From Rheinheimera sp. MM224 (GTDB lineage Bacteria > Pseudomonadota > Gammaproteobacteria > Enterobacterales > Alteromonadaceae), in NCBI RefSeq assembly GCF_947090785.1, contig NZ_OX352320.1, positions 3,709,001-3,773,000 of the forward strand: DNA of 64,000 nt. Direction: 5' to 3'. The translations under genes and the position numbers were made by a program. Position 1 is the first letter of the stretch; every line of letters begins with the position of its first letter. The notes under the pieces are model-generated. The model ran no database searches and was not told the origin of the DNA. It was given only the letters and a program-made list of their open reading frames with translations. This document shows positions 38,309 to 46,915 of this stretch, piece by piece.

Positions 38309-39946
38309 ATGGTAAATAAGACACGCACTGTGCTGTTAAGTCTGGTGATGACAGTCACTATGCTGCAGGCTCAGGCTGCAGAAACGAAAAAGGTCGATGT
38401 ACTGCTGGTTGGCGGTGGCATTATGAGTGCAAGCCTCGGGATCTGGTTAAATGAACTGGAACCAGGCTGGTCGATGGAAATGGTTGAACGTCTCGACAAT
38501 GTCGCTGAAGAAAGCTCAAACGGCTGGAATAACGCAGGTACTGGTCACTCAGCTTTGGCTGAACTGAATTACACACCTGAAGATAAAGATGGCAAGGTTA
38601 ATATCAGCAAAGCCATTGAAATCAATGAAGCCTTTCAGGTGTCACGCCAGTTCTGGGCCTGGCAGGTGAAAAACAATGTACTGAAAAACCCAGAGTCTTT
38701 TATCAACTCCACCCCTCATATGAGTTTTGTTTGGGGTGATGACAATATTAAATTCCTGAAAAAACGTTATGACGCACTGAAAGCCAGCCCGCTGTTCAGC
38801 GGCATGATGTATTCAGAAGATCCAGAGCAAATTAAGCAATGGGTGCCGCTGATGATGGCTGGCCGTGATCCACAACAAAAACTGGCAGCCACCTGGAGCA
38901 GCTTAGGCACAGACGTGAACTTTGGCGAAATTACCCGCCAGTTTGTCAGCTATCTGCAAACTAAGTCTGAATTCTCGTTAAAACTATCAAGCGAAGTGCA
39001 GGAAATCAGCCGTAACGCCGATGGCAGCTGGCATGTGGAATATGAAAACCTAAAAGACGGCACAGTGACTGAAGTAAACGCTAAGTTCGTTTTTGTTGGT
39101 GCAGGTGGCGGTGCATTAAAACTGCTGCAAAAATCCGGTATTCCTGAAGCTGACGAATACGCAGGTTTCCCTGTCGGTGGTTCTTTCCTTGTGACTGAAA
39201 ACGCCACTGTGGCACAACAACATATGGCCAAAGCTTATGGTATTGCTTCTGTTGGCGCTCCACCTATGTCAGTGCCACACCTGGATACCCGGGTGCTGGA
39301 TGGCAAACGTGTGATTTTGTTTGGCCCCTTCGCGACCTTTTCTACCAAGTTTTTAAAAGAAGGCTCGTACTTTGACTTGCTGAGCAGCGTCACAACCCAC
39401 AATATCTGGCCTATGACCAAAGTAGGTGTTGATCAGTATCCGTTAGTCGAATACTTGGCAGGCCAACTGATGCAGTCTGATGACGATCGTTTTGCCGCTT
39501 TACAGCAGTATTTCCCAGAAGCGAAAAAGCAAGACTGGCGTTTATGGCAGGCAGGTCAGCGCGTACAAATTATCAAACGTGATGAAGAAAAAGGTGGTGT
39601 ATTAAAGCTGGGCACTGAAATTGTCGTCTCGGCAGATGCCAGTATTGCAGGCCTGCTTGGGGCATCGCCCGGTGCTTCTACTGCAGCACCTATCATGCTG
39701 ACTGTCTTAGAAAAAGCCTTTAAAGATAAAGTAGCAACACCAGAGTGGCAGGCGAAAATCCGTCAAATAGTGCCAAGTTACGGCACTAAACTGAACGACT
39801 CACCTGAGCAGGTACAACAAAGCTGGAACTACACAGCAGAAGTTTTACAGCTGACACCACCTCCAGTGATTAATGCCGCCGCTATTCCGGCAGCAGTAAA
39901 AGACAAACCACTGGAAAGCAAAGCTGCCAGAGATATGGTGCTGTAA
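38309..39946 (+). CDS. mqo: malate:quinone oxidoreductase
   Basis: 545 residues. FAD-binding [16 protein letters not shown] at about 35, then [32 protein letters not shown], the Mqo signature. [17 protein letters not shown] lies near 195, and [14 protein letters not shown] near 452 is the C-terminal FAD motif. Oxidises malate to oxaloacetate and passes electrons to quinone, an alternative to NAD-malate dehydrogenase. A leader peptide (about 25 residues, ending [11 protein letters not shown]) is present, unlike the cytoplasmic E. coli enzyme (548 residues). Export to the periplasm is therefore possible. GGAG precedes the ATG. Confidence 0.93.
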   Translation: MVNKTRTVLLSLVMTVTMLQAQAAETKKVDVLLVGGGIMSASLGIWLNELEPGWSMEMVERLDNVAEESSNGWNNAGTGHSALAELNYTPEDKDGKVNISKAIEINEAFQVSRQFWAWQVKNNVLKNPESFINSTPHMSFVWGDDNIKFLKKRYDALKASPLFSGMMYSEDPEQIKQWVPLMMAGRDPQQKLAATWSSLGTDVNFGEITRQFVSYLQTKSEFSLKLSSEVQEISRNADGSWHVEYENLKDGTVTEVNAKFVFVGAGGGALKLLQKSGIPEADEYAGFPVGGSFLVTENATVAQQHMAKAYGIASVGAPPMSVPHLDTRVLDGKRVILFGPFATFSTKFLKEGSYFDLLSSVTTHNIWPMTKVGVDQYPLVEYLAGQLMQSDDDRFAALQQYFPEAKKQDWRLWQAGQRVQIIKRDEEKGGVLKLGTEIVVSADASIAGLLGASPGASTAAPIMLTVLEKAFKDKVATPEWQAKIRQIVPSYGTKLNDSPEQVQQSWNYTAEVLQLTPPPVINAAAIPAAVKDKPLESKAARDMVL

Positions 39947-39982
39947 TAGCACTTTATTAATGCTGGTCACGGGATTAGGTAG

Positions 39983-40012
39983 AAAAAAGGTCTCATTGCT
40001 GAGACCTTTTTT
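39983..40012 (+). terminator. mqo terminator, bidirectional
   Basis: Perfect hairpin of 13 bp, A6-GGTCTCA / TGAGACC-T6, with loop TTGC. Placed between mqo and the convergent DUF4826 gene, serving both. Confidence 0.9.
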
Positions 40013-40036
40013 ATTTAACCGGAGCTGACTTTTTGC

Positions 40037-40489
40037 TTAGTCTTCGTCCCACATATCATCGTCACTGGCCCAAAGCTTTAACAGCTCCGCCTGCCGGGCT
40101 AACTGCGTTGCTTGTTGTGGCAAATCCCCATTGAGTACCGGACTGCCAGTCCAGGCTGTGCCTTTCGCTGCAGCTGCTGCCAAAGCAGCCCATTTTTTGG
40201 CAAAGGCAGCTAAAGCTTCACGAGGCTCAGCACCATCTTCTGCACTTAAATAATCAAAAGCCACAGGCTGTGGCTGAACGCCAGTCGTATCACCGGCTAA
40301 AATCCAGTGCCCAACAAAACCCGGATCAGCCGGATCTTCCACTGCCCACAAACCAACATAAGGTGCGGCATACCATTCAGGCCAGTCACAAATGACACCA
40401 TGTTGGATATTCTGCGCTTTTACATAAGCTTCAATAGCGGCAAACTGCGCATCACACCAGGCCCAGTCCTCTGCTTCATCCAAATTCAT
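40037..40489 (-). CDS. DUF4826-family protein
   Basis: About 150 residues from ATG 40489 (MNLDEAEDWAWC). The longer frame starts at a TTG 20 codons earlier without a ribosome site. Tryptophan-rich (WPEWYAAPYVGLWAVEDP), acidic and probably soluble. I recall the family as DUF4826; no function known. Convergent with mqo, divergent from the RluA-like gene. Confidence 0.7.
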   Translation of the reverse strand: MNLDEAEDWAWCDAQFAAIEAYVKAQNIQHGVICDWPEWYAAPYVGLWAVEDPADPGFVGHWILAGDTTGVQPQPVAFDYLSAEDGAEPREALAAFAKKWAALAAAAAKGTAWTGSPVLNGDLPQQATQLARQAELLKLWASDDDMWDED

Positions 40490-40598
40490 CGTCAAACGCT
40501 CTTGCTGGCTGAAAACAGCTATTTTCACCAAGTTAAAGCAAGGCAGCAAGCTTTGATTTCAAGTACACTCTGCGCCAGATTTAGTTGGGATACCCAAG

Positions 40599-41267
40599 AT
40601 GACGGTTATAGATAATTTTGTTGCCCCAGCCTGTCATCAGCCTATTGAAACGCTGTATCAGGACCAACATATTCTGCTGATCAACAAACCGAGCGGCTTG
40701 TTAAGTTTGTCCGGTAAAAACCCGCTGAACCTCGACTCTGTGCACTACCGTTTAGCTCAAATTTATCCGCAAATCACCTTAATACACCGACTCGACTTGG
40801 GTACTTCAGGCGTTATGCTGCTGGCGTTAGATAAAACCACCAACTCTTTGTTAAGCCAGCAGTTTCAAGCCCGCACTGTAATAAAACGCTACCAAAGCAT
40901 AGTGGCTGGCCATATAAAACAAGATAGCGGCATCATTGAAGCACCTATCAGTAAGGACAAAGCCTTATTTCCACGCTTAAAAGTTTGTTTTGACCAAGGC
41001 CAAAAAGCGCTTAGCCATTTTCAGGTGCTGGAACGATTAACCACGCCAGACCGAACCCGGCTGTTATTTACACCAGAAACAGGCCGCACTCACCAGCTTC
41101 GTATTCATAGCCAGTATCTGGGTCACCCTATGTTGGGCTGTGATTTATACGGCAACGACGAAACACAAGCTATGGCGCCACGGCTGTTGTTGCATGCGTC
41201 AGCATTGGAGTTTGATCATCCGGTAACAAGGCAGCGTATGACGATCAGCTGCCCTTGTCCGTTTTAG
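40599..41267 (+). CDS. RluA-family RNA pseudouridine synthase
   Basis: 222 residues, the size of RluA. Catalytic motif HRLDLGTSG near 66 (Asp nucleophile), INKPSGLL near 28 and ETGRTHQLRIHSQYLGHPMLGCDLYG near 166. No S4 domain, as in RluA. Likely modifies 23S rRNA and/or tRNA uridine; the exact site cannot be read. ATG at 40599. Confidence 0.87.
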   Translation: MTVIDNFVAPACHQPIETLYQDQHILLINKPSGLLSLSGKNPLNLDSVHYRLAQIYPQITLIHRLDLGTSGVMLLALDKTTNSLLSQQFQARTVIKRYQSIVAGHIKQDSGIIEAPISKDKALFPRLKVCFDQGQKALSHFQVLERLTTPDRTRLLFTPETGRTHQLRIHSQYLGHPMLGCDLYGNDETQAMAPRLLLHASALEFDHPVTRQRMTISCPCPF

Positions 41268-41280
41268 GTAAAGCCACAGA

Positions 41281-41592
41281 CTAACTTAATAAACTAAGTA
41301 AAAATGCACCACAAAGTACTCCGGCCAAAAAAGTAGCGCAGAGTAACCACAAGGGGATAGGCTTTTTGCTGATATCAGAGCTAGCAACAGAAAGACCGAC
41401 CTCACTCAACAGTGACTCTCTGTTGACCTCAAAGGCAGCAGCCAGTGCTTTACTGGTTTCCAACGAGGCTATGCCCTGCACTTCCACCCGCTGAATAGTT
41501 CGCAGGCTCAGATCACAAATGTCTGCCAGATGCTGCTGGGTCCAGCCTTTGTCTGTTCGCAACTGGCGAATCAATAAGAAGTTCAGTTGCAT
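41281..41592 (-). CDS. XRE helix-turn-helix protein with C-terminal membrane anchor
   Basis: 103 residues. Residues 5-60 form an XRE/Cro domain (LRTDKGWTQQHLADICDLSLRTIQRVE). A single hydrophobic helix at about 82-102 (LWLLCATFLAGVLCGAFLL) suggests a membrane-tethered regulator. It starts 4 bp after the stop of the small membrane-protein gene upstream, so they are one operon. Targets unknown, possibly the palindrome before the operon. Confidence 0.8.
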   Translation of the reverse strand: MQLNFLLIRQLRTDKGWTQQHLADICDLSLRTIQRVEVQGIASLETSKALAAAFEVNRESLLSEVGLSVASSDISKKPIPLWLLCATFLAGVLCGAFLLSLLS

Positions 41593-41596
41593 AACA

Positions 41597-41989
41597 TTAT
41601 CCTTTGAAAAGCATGGCCAGGCTGAATCCCACTACAGCACCAACCATACCCCACAGAAAAATCATCAGTAAGGCTTTCCACCCCGGTTGCCGTGCCCGCT
41701 GCATAATACGTTTCAAATCCCATTCATCGCTGTCTTTCTTCTCGCCATTAACCCAAAGCTCAATCACTACAGGACCACGTAAAATACTACCAATACGGAT
41801 CTTAACTTCTATGGCTTGCCCTTTAATCTCAAAGGCATGGGTTGAGCTATAACGCCAACTGAGCTTTTTCGAGATCAGTTGATCATTAACAAATACCTGC
41901 TCTTGTCCGGTTAGAAAAGACGACTCTACACGTATACAATCTTCACCCAAATCAAAAAACGTGATAGCGCGGTCAGCTTGAATATTCAT
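41597..41989 (-). CDS. small membrane protein cotranscribed with the XRE regulator
   Basis: About 130 residues from ATG 41989 (MNIQADRAI), with GGAG nine bases upstream. The frame also opens at a GTG further up inside the palindrome at 42076, which is unlikely as a start. A soluble beta-rich part (VNDQLISKKLSWRYSSTHAF, VVIELWVNGE) is followed by one membrane helix at the C-terminus (LLMIFLWGMVGAVVGFSLAML). Not recognised. Confidence 0.7.
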   Translation of the reverse strand: MNIQADRAITFFDLGEDCIRVESSFLTGQEQVFVNDQLISKKLSWRYSSTHAFEIKGQAIEVKIRIGSILRGPVVIELWVNGEKKDSDEWDLKRIMQRARQPGWKALLMIFLWGMVGAVVGFSLAMLFKG

Positions 41990-42075
41990 GGAAGTTTCTC
42001 CGTTAATTAAGTTCGGCCTCAGTACAGCACGACAGGCCAGAACCTCTGACGACTTTGCTATGACAGTCCAACATC

Positions 42076-42087
42076 TGTCAGCTGACA
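42076..42087. promoter_or_regulatory. palindrome upstream of the XRE operon
   Basis: TGTCAGCTGACA, a perfect 12-bp palindrome, with a further AGTGTCA-like sequence next to it, about 90 bp before the operon's first ATG. Possible autoregulatory operator for the XRE protein. Placement only. Confidence 0.4.
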
Positions 42088-42229
42088 CTATTATGACACT
42101 TATTAAAAATCAATAAGTTAACAGAAGATCATGGCTACAACTTATATCTCCCCTCCAAGAGTCATCAAGACGAGCGTCTTGCTAAGAAGGCAGCGTTTTC
42201 TGAAGATACAAAAGGATATTCTTTCTCTA

Positions 42230-42817
42230 TCAGCCTTTCACCAAAAAACCAGAAGCCAGTAAATTAAATGCTTCCAGCGTTTTTGGCAGCATAGCCTGAG
42301 GATTAGCACTTGAGGCTAGCCAAAGTGCTGCATTTAAAGCGGCACCATTTAACAACATAGCGGCAGCTTCAGCATCGACTGGTTTAACTGTGCCATTTTC
42401 AATCAGCTGTTCAATGGTGCTTCTGGTCGATTGCAGGCATTTATTCTGGCTCGGCCATTGCGATGGGTCACCCAGCACAGAAGGGCCATCCAGCAATACA
42501 ATACGTTGCACTTCAGGGTCCAGCGCCTTTTCTATATAAGCCGCGCCTTCAGCCAATAAACCTAACCAGGCATTCTCTGCTTTGGCGCCGACAGACTTCG
42601 CATAGTCAGCCATTTCAGAGTCAATTTGGTCCACCACAGCAGCAAGCAAACCACGTTTATCGCCAAAGTTATGGTACAACGCCCCCCGGGTTAACCCCGC
42701 TTCAGCAGTTAAGGTATCCATAGACGCCGCAGCGTAACCTTGTTCAGCAAAGGCCCGCCGTGCAGCAGTAATCAGCTTCTCACGGTTTTCCGCCATCTTT
42801 GTTAATCGGATACTCAT
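42230..42817 (-). CDS. TetR-family transcriptional repressor
   Basis: 195 residues. N-terminal helix-turn-helix REKLITAARRAFAEQGYAAASMDTLTAEAGLTRGALYHNFGDKRGLLAAVV (about 12-60, shown in part). The all-helical ligand domain follows. AAAGGAG before the ATG at 42817. It is divergent from ridA, with three palindromic operators in the spacer, so it very probably represses itself and ridA. The inducer is unknown. Confidence 0.92.
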   Translation of the reverse strand: MSIRLTKMAENREKLITAARRAFAEQGYAAASMDTLTAEAGLTRGALYHNFGDKRGLLAAVVDQIDSEMADYAKSVGAKAENAWLGLLAEGAAYIEKALDPEVQRIVLLDGPSVLGDPSQWPSQNKCLQSTRSTIEQLIENGTVKPVDAEAAAMLLNGAALNAALWLASSANPQAMLPKTLEAFNLLASGFLVKG

Positions 42818-42832
42818 TCGATACTCCTTTCA

Positions 42833-42897
42833 CATACGCAATGTATGCCACTTGACATACGCAGCGTATGCGAGATATTCTACATACGCCTCGTATG
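42833..42897. promoter_or_regulatory. three palindromic TetR operators in the tetR-ridA spacer
   Basis: CATACGCAATGTATG (42833-42847), CATACGCAGCGTATG (42856-42870) and CATACGCCTCGTATG (42883-42897). Each is a 15-bp inverted repeat CATACG-N3-CGTATG (the first has one change). Centres are 23 and 27 bp apart. They lie just before the tetR start and before ridA. Confidence 0.88.
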
Positions 42898-43006
42898 TTA
42901 AACCAATTCAACATGCAGGACCATTAAAACTATCCGGATTGTGTTGTGCTACTGCGCATATCGGCAGCGTCGCAGCCAATCACCCATTAACAAAGAGAGC
43001 TATACC

Positions 43007-43399
43007 ATGACTACAAAAGAAGTTATTTTCCCCGCCAACAGACATGCACTTTATGAAGAACATGGTTATTCAGCTGCAATTCGCTCTGGCGATCTGTTGT
43101 TTGTTTCCGGCCAGGTAGGCAGCCATGCTGACGGCAGCCCTGAAGCTGATTTCGAACTTCAGGTGGAGTTGGCCTTTGAGAATCTTAAAGCTACTTTGGC
43201 TGCAGCAGGTTGCGGTTTTGACGATATAGTCGATGTCACCACCTTTCATACCGATCCACAACATCAATTCGGCACCATTATGAAAGTAAAACAAAAGATC
43301 TTTGGTGCCCCACCTTATCCAAACTGGACAGCAGTGGGCGTTACCTGGTTATCAGGCTTTGATTTTGAGATTAAGGTGATTGCCCGCATTCCTGGCTAA
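43007..43399 (+). CDS. RidA-family (YjgF/YER057c) protein
   Basis: About 130 residues from ATG 43007 with AAAGAGAG upstream; a longer frame with a start at 42941 overlaps control DNA and lacks homology. RidA features: LLFVSGQVGSHADGSPEADFELQVELAFENL, AAAGCGFDDIVDVTTFHTD and the C-terminal WLSGFDFEIKVIARIPG. The usual Arg that salt-bridges the enamine substrate is replaced near the C-terminus (KVIAR rather than xExxA-R), so it may belong to a Rid subgroup other than RidA proper. Probably controlled by the divergent TetR. Confidence 0.83.
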   Translation: MTTKEVIFPANRHALYEEHGYSAAIRSGDLLFVSGQVGSHADGSPEADFELQVELAFENLKATLAAAGCGFDDIVDVTTFHTDPQHQFGTIMKVKQKIFGAPPYPNWTAVGVTWLSGFDFEIKVIARIPG

Positions 43400-43428
43400 G
43401 CAAGCTTAGGTGCACAAACGGCCAGCTA

Positions 43429-44418
43429 CTAGTTGGTTGTTTGTAGCTGACATTGGGAGCCAGTCTTTGCAACCGAAGCTTCAGACTCACGGATTTGTTT
43501 CTGGCTATCCAGCAGATTGCTGTCATTCGGAGCGATTTTCAGCGCGGCTTCAATCAGTGTGGTTGCTTTAGCCTGGCAACCTTGTTCACTCAGCAGCACA
43601 GCGTAATTGTTCAGATAAGATATTTCCTGCTCCGCAAAAGGCAGGCCTTTTTCAAACCACTGTGCAGCCACTAAAGGCTGGCTTGAGAAGTAATGATTAC
43701 CTAATAAAAAGTACGGTAACCAATAATCAGGCCATTGGCTTGTTGCGGTTTTAAGCGCTGTAATACCGCTATTAACCTGTTGAGTACTGAGTAAATCCTG
43801 ACTGGCTTTGGTGTAAATAAAGGGTTCAAGCTGCGCACTACTTTTATCCGCGGGTAACATGGCTAAAAACCAGTAGTTGCCACGCGCCCAGGTGCGCTCA
43901 AAAGTAGAAAAGTTCAGACGGTGCGCTTCAGTCACCCCGGTATGCAAAATCACTTCTTTGCTTTGCAGGTCGTAGCCAATCACCACGGCATAATGCCACT
44001 GCGGCAGCCAGGCCAGAGAGTTGTTTTGTAGCACTATAACCGGAATGTTTTCAGCAACCAGGCTTAACAATTGGCTCATAGTACCGCGCTGCGCATAAGC
44101 GACCAGACCCAGTTGCCGTGTTGCAGCTGACATTTCAATTTGCAGAGTGCCTTGCAAACCCGAAATAAAGGTAGTGGGCGCTATAGTGGCAGGGTCTTTT
44201 TTAAGCCCATAAAAACCAGCAACTTCAGATAAGGTCGTCGGGCCGCAAAAATACTCTTGCTGCGGATAAAATGGCACGTGCGGGATCAGATGCGCAGAAG
44301 CGATAGCAGGAGGATCAGCCAGTAGTAGCTTGGTTTGTGGCGGCGTTTGGCAGCCGGTCAGTAAAATCAACAAGCCCGCCAAAAGGCAGGCCTGTCGTAG
44401 TAAAACCATCAAACTCAC
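43429..44418 (-). CDS. PA2778-family cysteine peptidase lipoprotein
   Basis: 329 residues. Lipobox LLTGC near residue 23. A C39-like peptidase domain: YFCGPTTLSEVAGFYGL (catalytic Cys near 59), WHYAVVIGYD (His near 145) and HTGVTEAHRL. The C-terminal third holds TPR-like helices. GTG start at 44418, three bases after the PA2779-like stop codon; an ATG three codons later is an alternative. Matches the PA2778 family of Pseudomonas. Role unknown; a processing or trimming peptidase is inferred. Confidence 0.85.
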   Translation of the reverse strand: MSLMVLLRQACLLAGLLILLTGCQTPPQTKLLLADPPAIASAHLIPHVPFYPQQEYFCGPTTLSEVAGFYGLKKDPATIAPTTFISGLQGTLQIEMSAATRQLGLVAYAQRGTMSQLLSLVAENIPVIVLQNNSLAWLPQWHYAVVIGYDLQSKEVILHTGVTEAHRLNFSTFERTWARGNYWFLAMLPADKSSAQLEPFIYTKASQDLLSTQQVNSGITALKTATSQWPDYWLPYFLLGNHYFSSQPLVAAQWFEKGLPFAEQEISYLNNYAVLLSEQGCQAKATTLIEAALKIAPNDSNLLDSQKQIRESEASVAKTGSQCQLQTTN

Positions 44419-44421
44419 GAA

Positions 44422-44793
44422 TTAAATTGGGTTGATAAAAGGGTAAACGTCCGTCAGACCCATTAAATCCGTGACAACCACAACCACCAGTACAGTAACC
44501 ACGATACCAACAATACCGCCTGCAGGCATTTCGTTCATCTGACTATTCAGCGCACTAAGCTCTTCGGCAGTCATATTGGCGATACGTTGTTTTGCATCAG
44601 CAGGACTTACGCCCAGCTCAATGAGTTTATTCTGCACTTCTGCACTGTCTACATAAGACAATACTTGCTGCTTGTTGAAATTGAATTGTTGATTGGCGAT
44701 AACCTGCTCTGAACTAAATACAGCAGCGCTAGCCTGGCTCATACCAAGAACTAACATTGGACACAGGATGCTGGCTTTTAAAAATTTATTCAT
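44422..44793 (-). CDS. PA2779-family small exported protein
   Basis: 123 residues. Signal peptide (ending near SQASAAVF), a charged helical middle (VLSYVDSAEVQNKLIELGVSPADAKQRI, in part) and a C-terminal hydrophobic helix with glycines (AGGIVGIVVTVLVVVVVTDLMGL). Matches the PA2779 family, found beside PA2778-family peptidases. AAGGA precedes the ATG. Candidate substrate or partner of the downstream peptidase. Confidence 0.85.
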   Translation of the reverse strand: MNKFLKASILCPMLVLGMSQASAAVFSSEQVIANQQFNFNKQQVLSYVDSAEVQNKLIELGVSPADAKQRIANMTAEELSALNSQMNEMPAGGIVGIVVTVLVVVVVTDLMGLTDVYPFINPI

Positions 44794-44971
44794 CTTTATT
44801 TATCCTTAATTTGTTGTTTTTATGGAAAAAACTGTTTTTAGATAAAATTCAAAGCACTGACTAGCTAACCTTCATCTGACTTGAAGAGTAAAGCATTCGT
44901 CTGCTATGCGCAACAACGTGCAGAAAGCGCCGCCGTTCCAGATAAAGATGTAACAATAAAAATTTAGCGTT
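44794..44971. other. intergenic region between PA2779-like and Mrr-like genes
   Basis: No gene is seen. On the minus strand it should hold the promoter of the PA2779-PA2778 pair, but no clear -35/-10 pair is visible. Confidence 0.3.
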
Positions 44972-45817
44972 TTACGCACGGATCTCTGAATTCGGCTGTA
45001 CCTCCGCGCTTGCATCTCTAACCCCCTTACAACCTGGAAAACGACTACAGCCGTAAAAGAAGTTGCCTGTATTGGGGCCTTTTCTAGCTTTTCTCAGTTG
45101 CATATCGCTGCCACATAATGGGCAACGTATGTCGGCTTTTAATTCAGATGTGGGTTCTTTGTTACGAATGGAATTGACCAGTAAGCGACCATCCACCAGC
45201 ACTATAGATTTACCTTCGGCAAAACCTTTTGCATCCGGCGTAAATTCACCGCTGGTGACAACAATAGCGCCCGATGCTCCTTCTGCCATCATGACACCAT
45301 AGAGCTCACGTACCACAGTGACAGGAACCTTGCTGGCTTTCCATAATTTGCACTGCACCAGATAAGTTTCAGCACCGTCTTTGACCCGCAAATCTACGCC
45401 ACCATCTGCGCCAAAGCTGGTTTCAGCCACGCTGTAACCCAACTCCCTAAAGTACTGGCCTACCAGCAACTCAAAGTCGTGCCAGGACAAGGTACTGAAT
45501 GGATCGGAGGATTCGGTGTTTCTTGCAGTAGCTAAAAGCTTTACTCTTTTACGCCGCGCAAAAAATGAAGCAACTGAGCCTGCAAGTAAAAAGAAGGGAA
45601 AAACAAAGCGGCCATAAAAGCCCAATGTCTGCAGGGCCTGATACTTCACACCCGACAATAACTGCTCTGCGTTCGTTGCTACAGGAATAGGCTGAGCCGC
45701 AAGCGAATCGAGATACCAGAACACAACAACAGCCAAGGTCACACCAACCCACCAGGGCAAAGCTGCGGCCATATTAAATAAGTCTTCCAACAAATTGGTT
45801 TTCTTTCTGCGAGCCAT
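44972..45817 (-). CDS. membrane-anchored Mrr-like restriction endonuclease with zinc ribbon
   Basis: About 281 residues from ATG 45817 (MARRKKTNLLEDLF); an ATG nine codons earlier is possible. Two membrane helices (about 20-40 and 70-90). Then an Mrr_cat PD-(D/E)xK domain: SWHDFELLVGQYFRELGYSV, GADGGVDLRVK and YLVQCKLWK (catalytic Asp, Gln and Lys). A C-terminal C4 zinc ribbon CPLCGSDM...FYGCSRFPGC, as in topoisomerase I tails. Could cleave modified foreign DNA; membrane anchoring is odd for restriction. Function inferred. Confidence 0.83.
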   Translation of the reverse strand: MARRKKTNLLEDLFNMAAALPWWVGVTLAVVVFWYLDSLAAQPIPVATNAEQLLSGVKYQALQTLGFYGRFVFPFFLLAGSVASFFARRKRVKLLATARNTESSDPFSTLSWHDFELLVGQYFRELGYSVAETSFGADGGVDLRVKDGAETYLVQCKLWKASKVPVTVVRELYGVMMAEGASGAIVVTSGEFTPDAKGFAEGKSIVLVDGRLLVNSIRNKEPTSELKADIRCPLCGSDMQLRKARKGPNTGNFFYGCSRFPGCKGVRDASAEVQPNSEIRA

Positions 45818-45952
45818 CAGCACTCCATGCTTCGTCACTACCACATGCCTTTTCGCTCGCTTGATTTGAAACGGCTAAAAAGCAAAATACGGGTACAGAC
45901 TAAAGCCTTAGGTCGCTAAGTTCAAGCGGGTATTCTGAAAAGAAAGGACATT

Positions 45953-45981
45953 CAAAAAACAAAGGAGGCCTAACCTCCTTT
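45953..45981 (-). terminator. terminator of the SDR gene at 46006
   Basis: Minus-strand hairpin AAAGGAGG / CCTCCTTT with a five-base loop, followed by GTTTTTT. 25 bp after the stop codon. Confidence 0.85.
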
Positions 45982-46005
45982 GCTTCGCTAAAACGACAAA
46001 CCAGC

Positions 46006-46770
46006 TTAGGTTCTGGTGATGGATGCGCCACCATCCACTAATGAAGCTGTGCCTGTAACAAAAGACGAGTCGTCCGATGCCAGATAAAGCACTGAACGGG
46101 CTAACTCTTCTGGTGTTGCGACTCGTTTTAATGCATGCAACTGAGTAACAAAAGCCTGAGATTCAGCATTATCATTCATGCCTCTGTACATAGGCGTATC
46201 AACAGCGCCTGGTAATACCGCATTCACCCGCACATTTTGTGGGCCAAACTCGGATGCTAAAGCCTGAGTTAAACCAATCAAGCCTGCTTTACTGGCGGCG
46301 TAAGCTGCAACACCAGGGAATGCAAAGCTATAACCGACAAAGGTAGAAGTGAAAATGATTGAACCACCGCCTTGTTTAATCATTTCAGGCACCTGATGTT
46401 TAGCGCCTAAAAATGCGCTGGTCAGATTGGTTTCCAAAGTTTCAGCAAAACCCAAAGCCGATACTTCTGTACTGGCGCCCATTTCGCCCAAAGTGCCGGC
46501 GTTGTTATAAGCGATATCCAAACGGCCATACTGACTGACAGCTAAAGCCACTAAAGCTTTGGCGTAGTCTTCAGAAATCACATCGCCTGCCAGTGCAACA
46601 GCTTCACCACCTTCCGCTTTAATTTCTGCTACTAAACTTGCCAGTTCGCTTTCACGACGCGCACCAACTACTACTTTTGCGCCTTCTCGGGCAAACAACA
46701 AAGCTGTTGCACGGCCAATACCTGAACTTGCGCCTGTGACAATAGCTACTTTTCCGGTTAATTTTTGCAT
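46006..46770 (-). CDS. short-chain dehydrogenase/reductase
   Basis: 254 residues, classical SDR. Cofactor motif TGASSGIGRA near 13, NNAGTLG near 90, catalytic YAASKAGL near 160, then VLPGAVDTP. The C-terminal FVTGTASLVDGG is typical. CTGAGGA precedes the ATG. Divergent from the LysR gene at 46916, its probable regulator. Substrate unknown; sequence resembles 3-oxoacyl-ACP reductase-like or sugar/quinone SDRs. Confidence 0.87.
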   Translation of the reverse strand: MQKLTGKVAIVTGASSGIGRATALLFAREGAKVVVGARRESELASLVAEIKAEGGEAVALAGDVISEDYAKALVALAVSQYGRLDIAYNNAGTLGEMGASTEVSALGFAETLETNLTSAFLGAKHQVPEMIKQGGGSIIFTSTFVGYSFAFPGVAAYAASKAGLIGLTQALASEFGPQNVRVNAVLPGAVDTPMYRGMNDNAESQAFVTQLHALKRVATPEELARSVLYLASDDSSFVTGTASLVDGGASITRT

Positions 46771-46874
46771 GATCTATTCCTCAGTTTTAAGTTAAACAAG
46801 GTCACATGACCTGCTTGGCTGCTACTATAGTGAATAGCTTTTAGTAGATGAAGGCAGCGAATATAAAGCTATCA

Positions 46875-46889
46875 TTCATTTTTTATGAA
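46875..46889. promoter_or_regulatory. candidate LysR box in the SDR-lysR spacer
   Basis: TTCATTTTTTATGAA is a 15-bp inverted repeat with T and A at its ends, as LysR-type boxes have. It lies between the divergent SDR and lysR genes, 27 bp before the lysR ATG. The shorter GGTCA-CA-TGACC at 46800-46811 is a second candidate. Confidence 0.45.
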
Positions 46890-46915
46890 CGAACTAATAA
46901 ACAGAAGGCGCTGAA

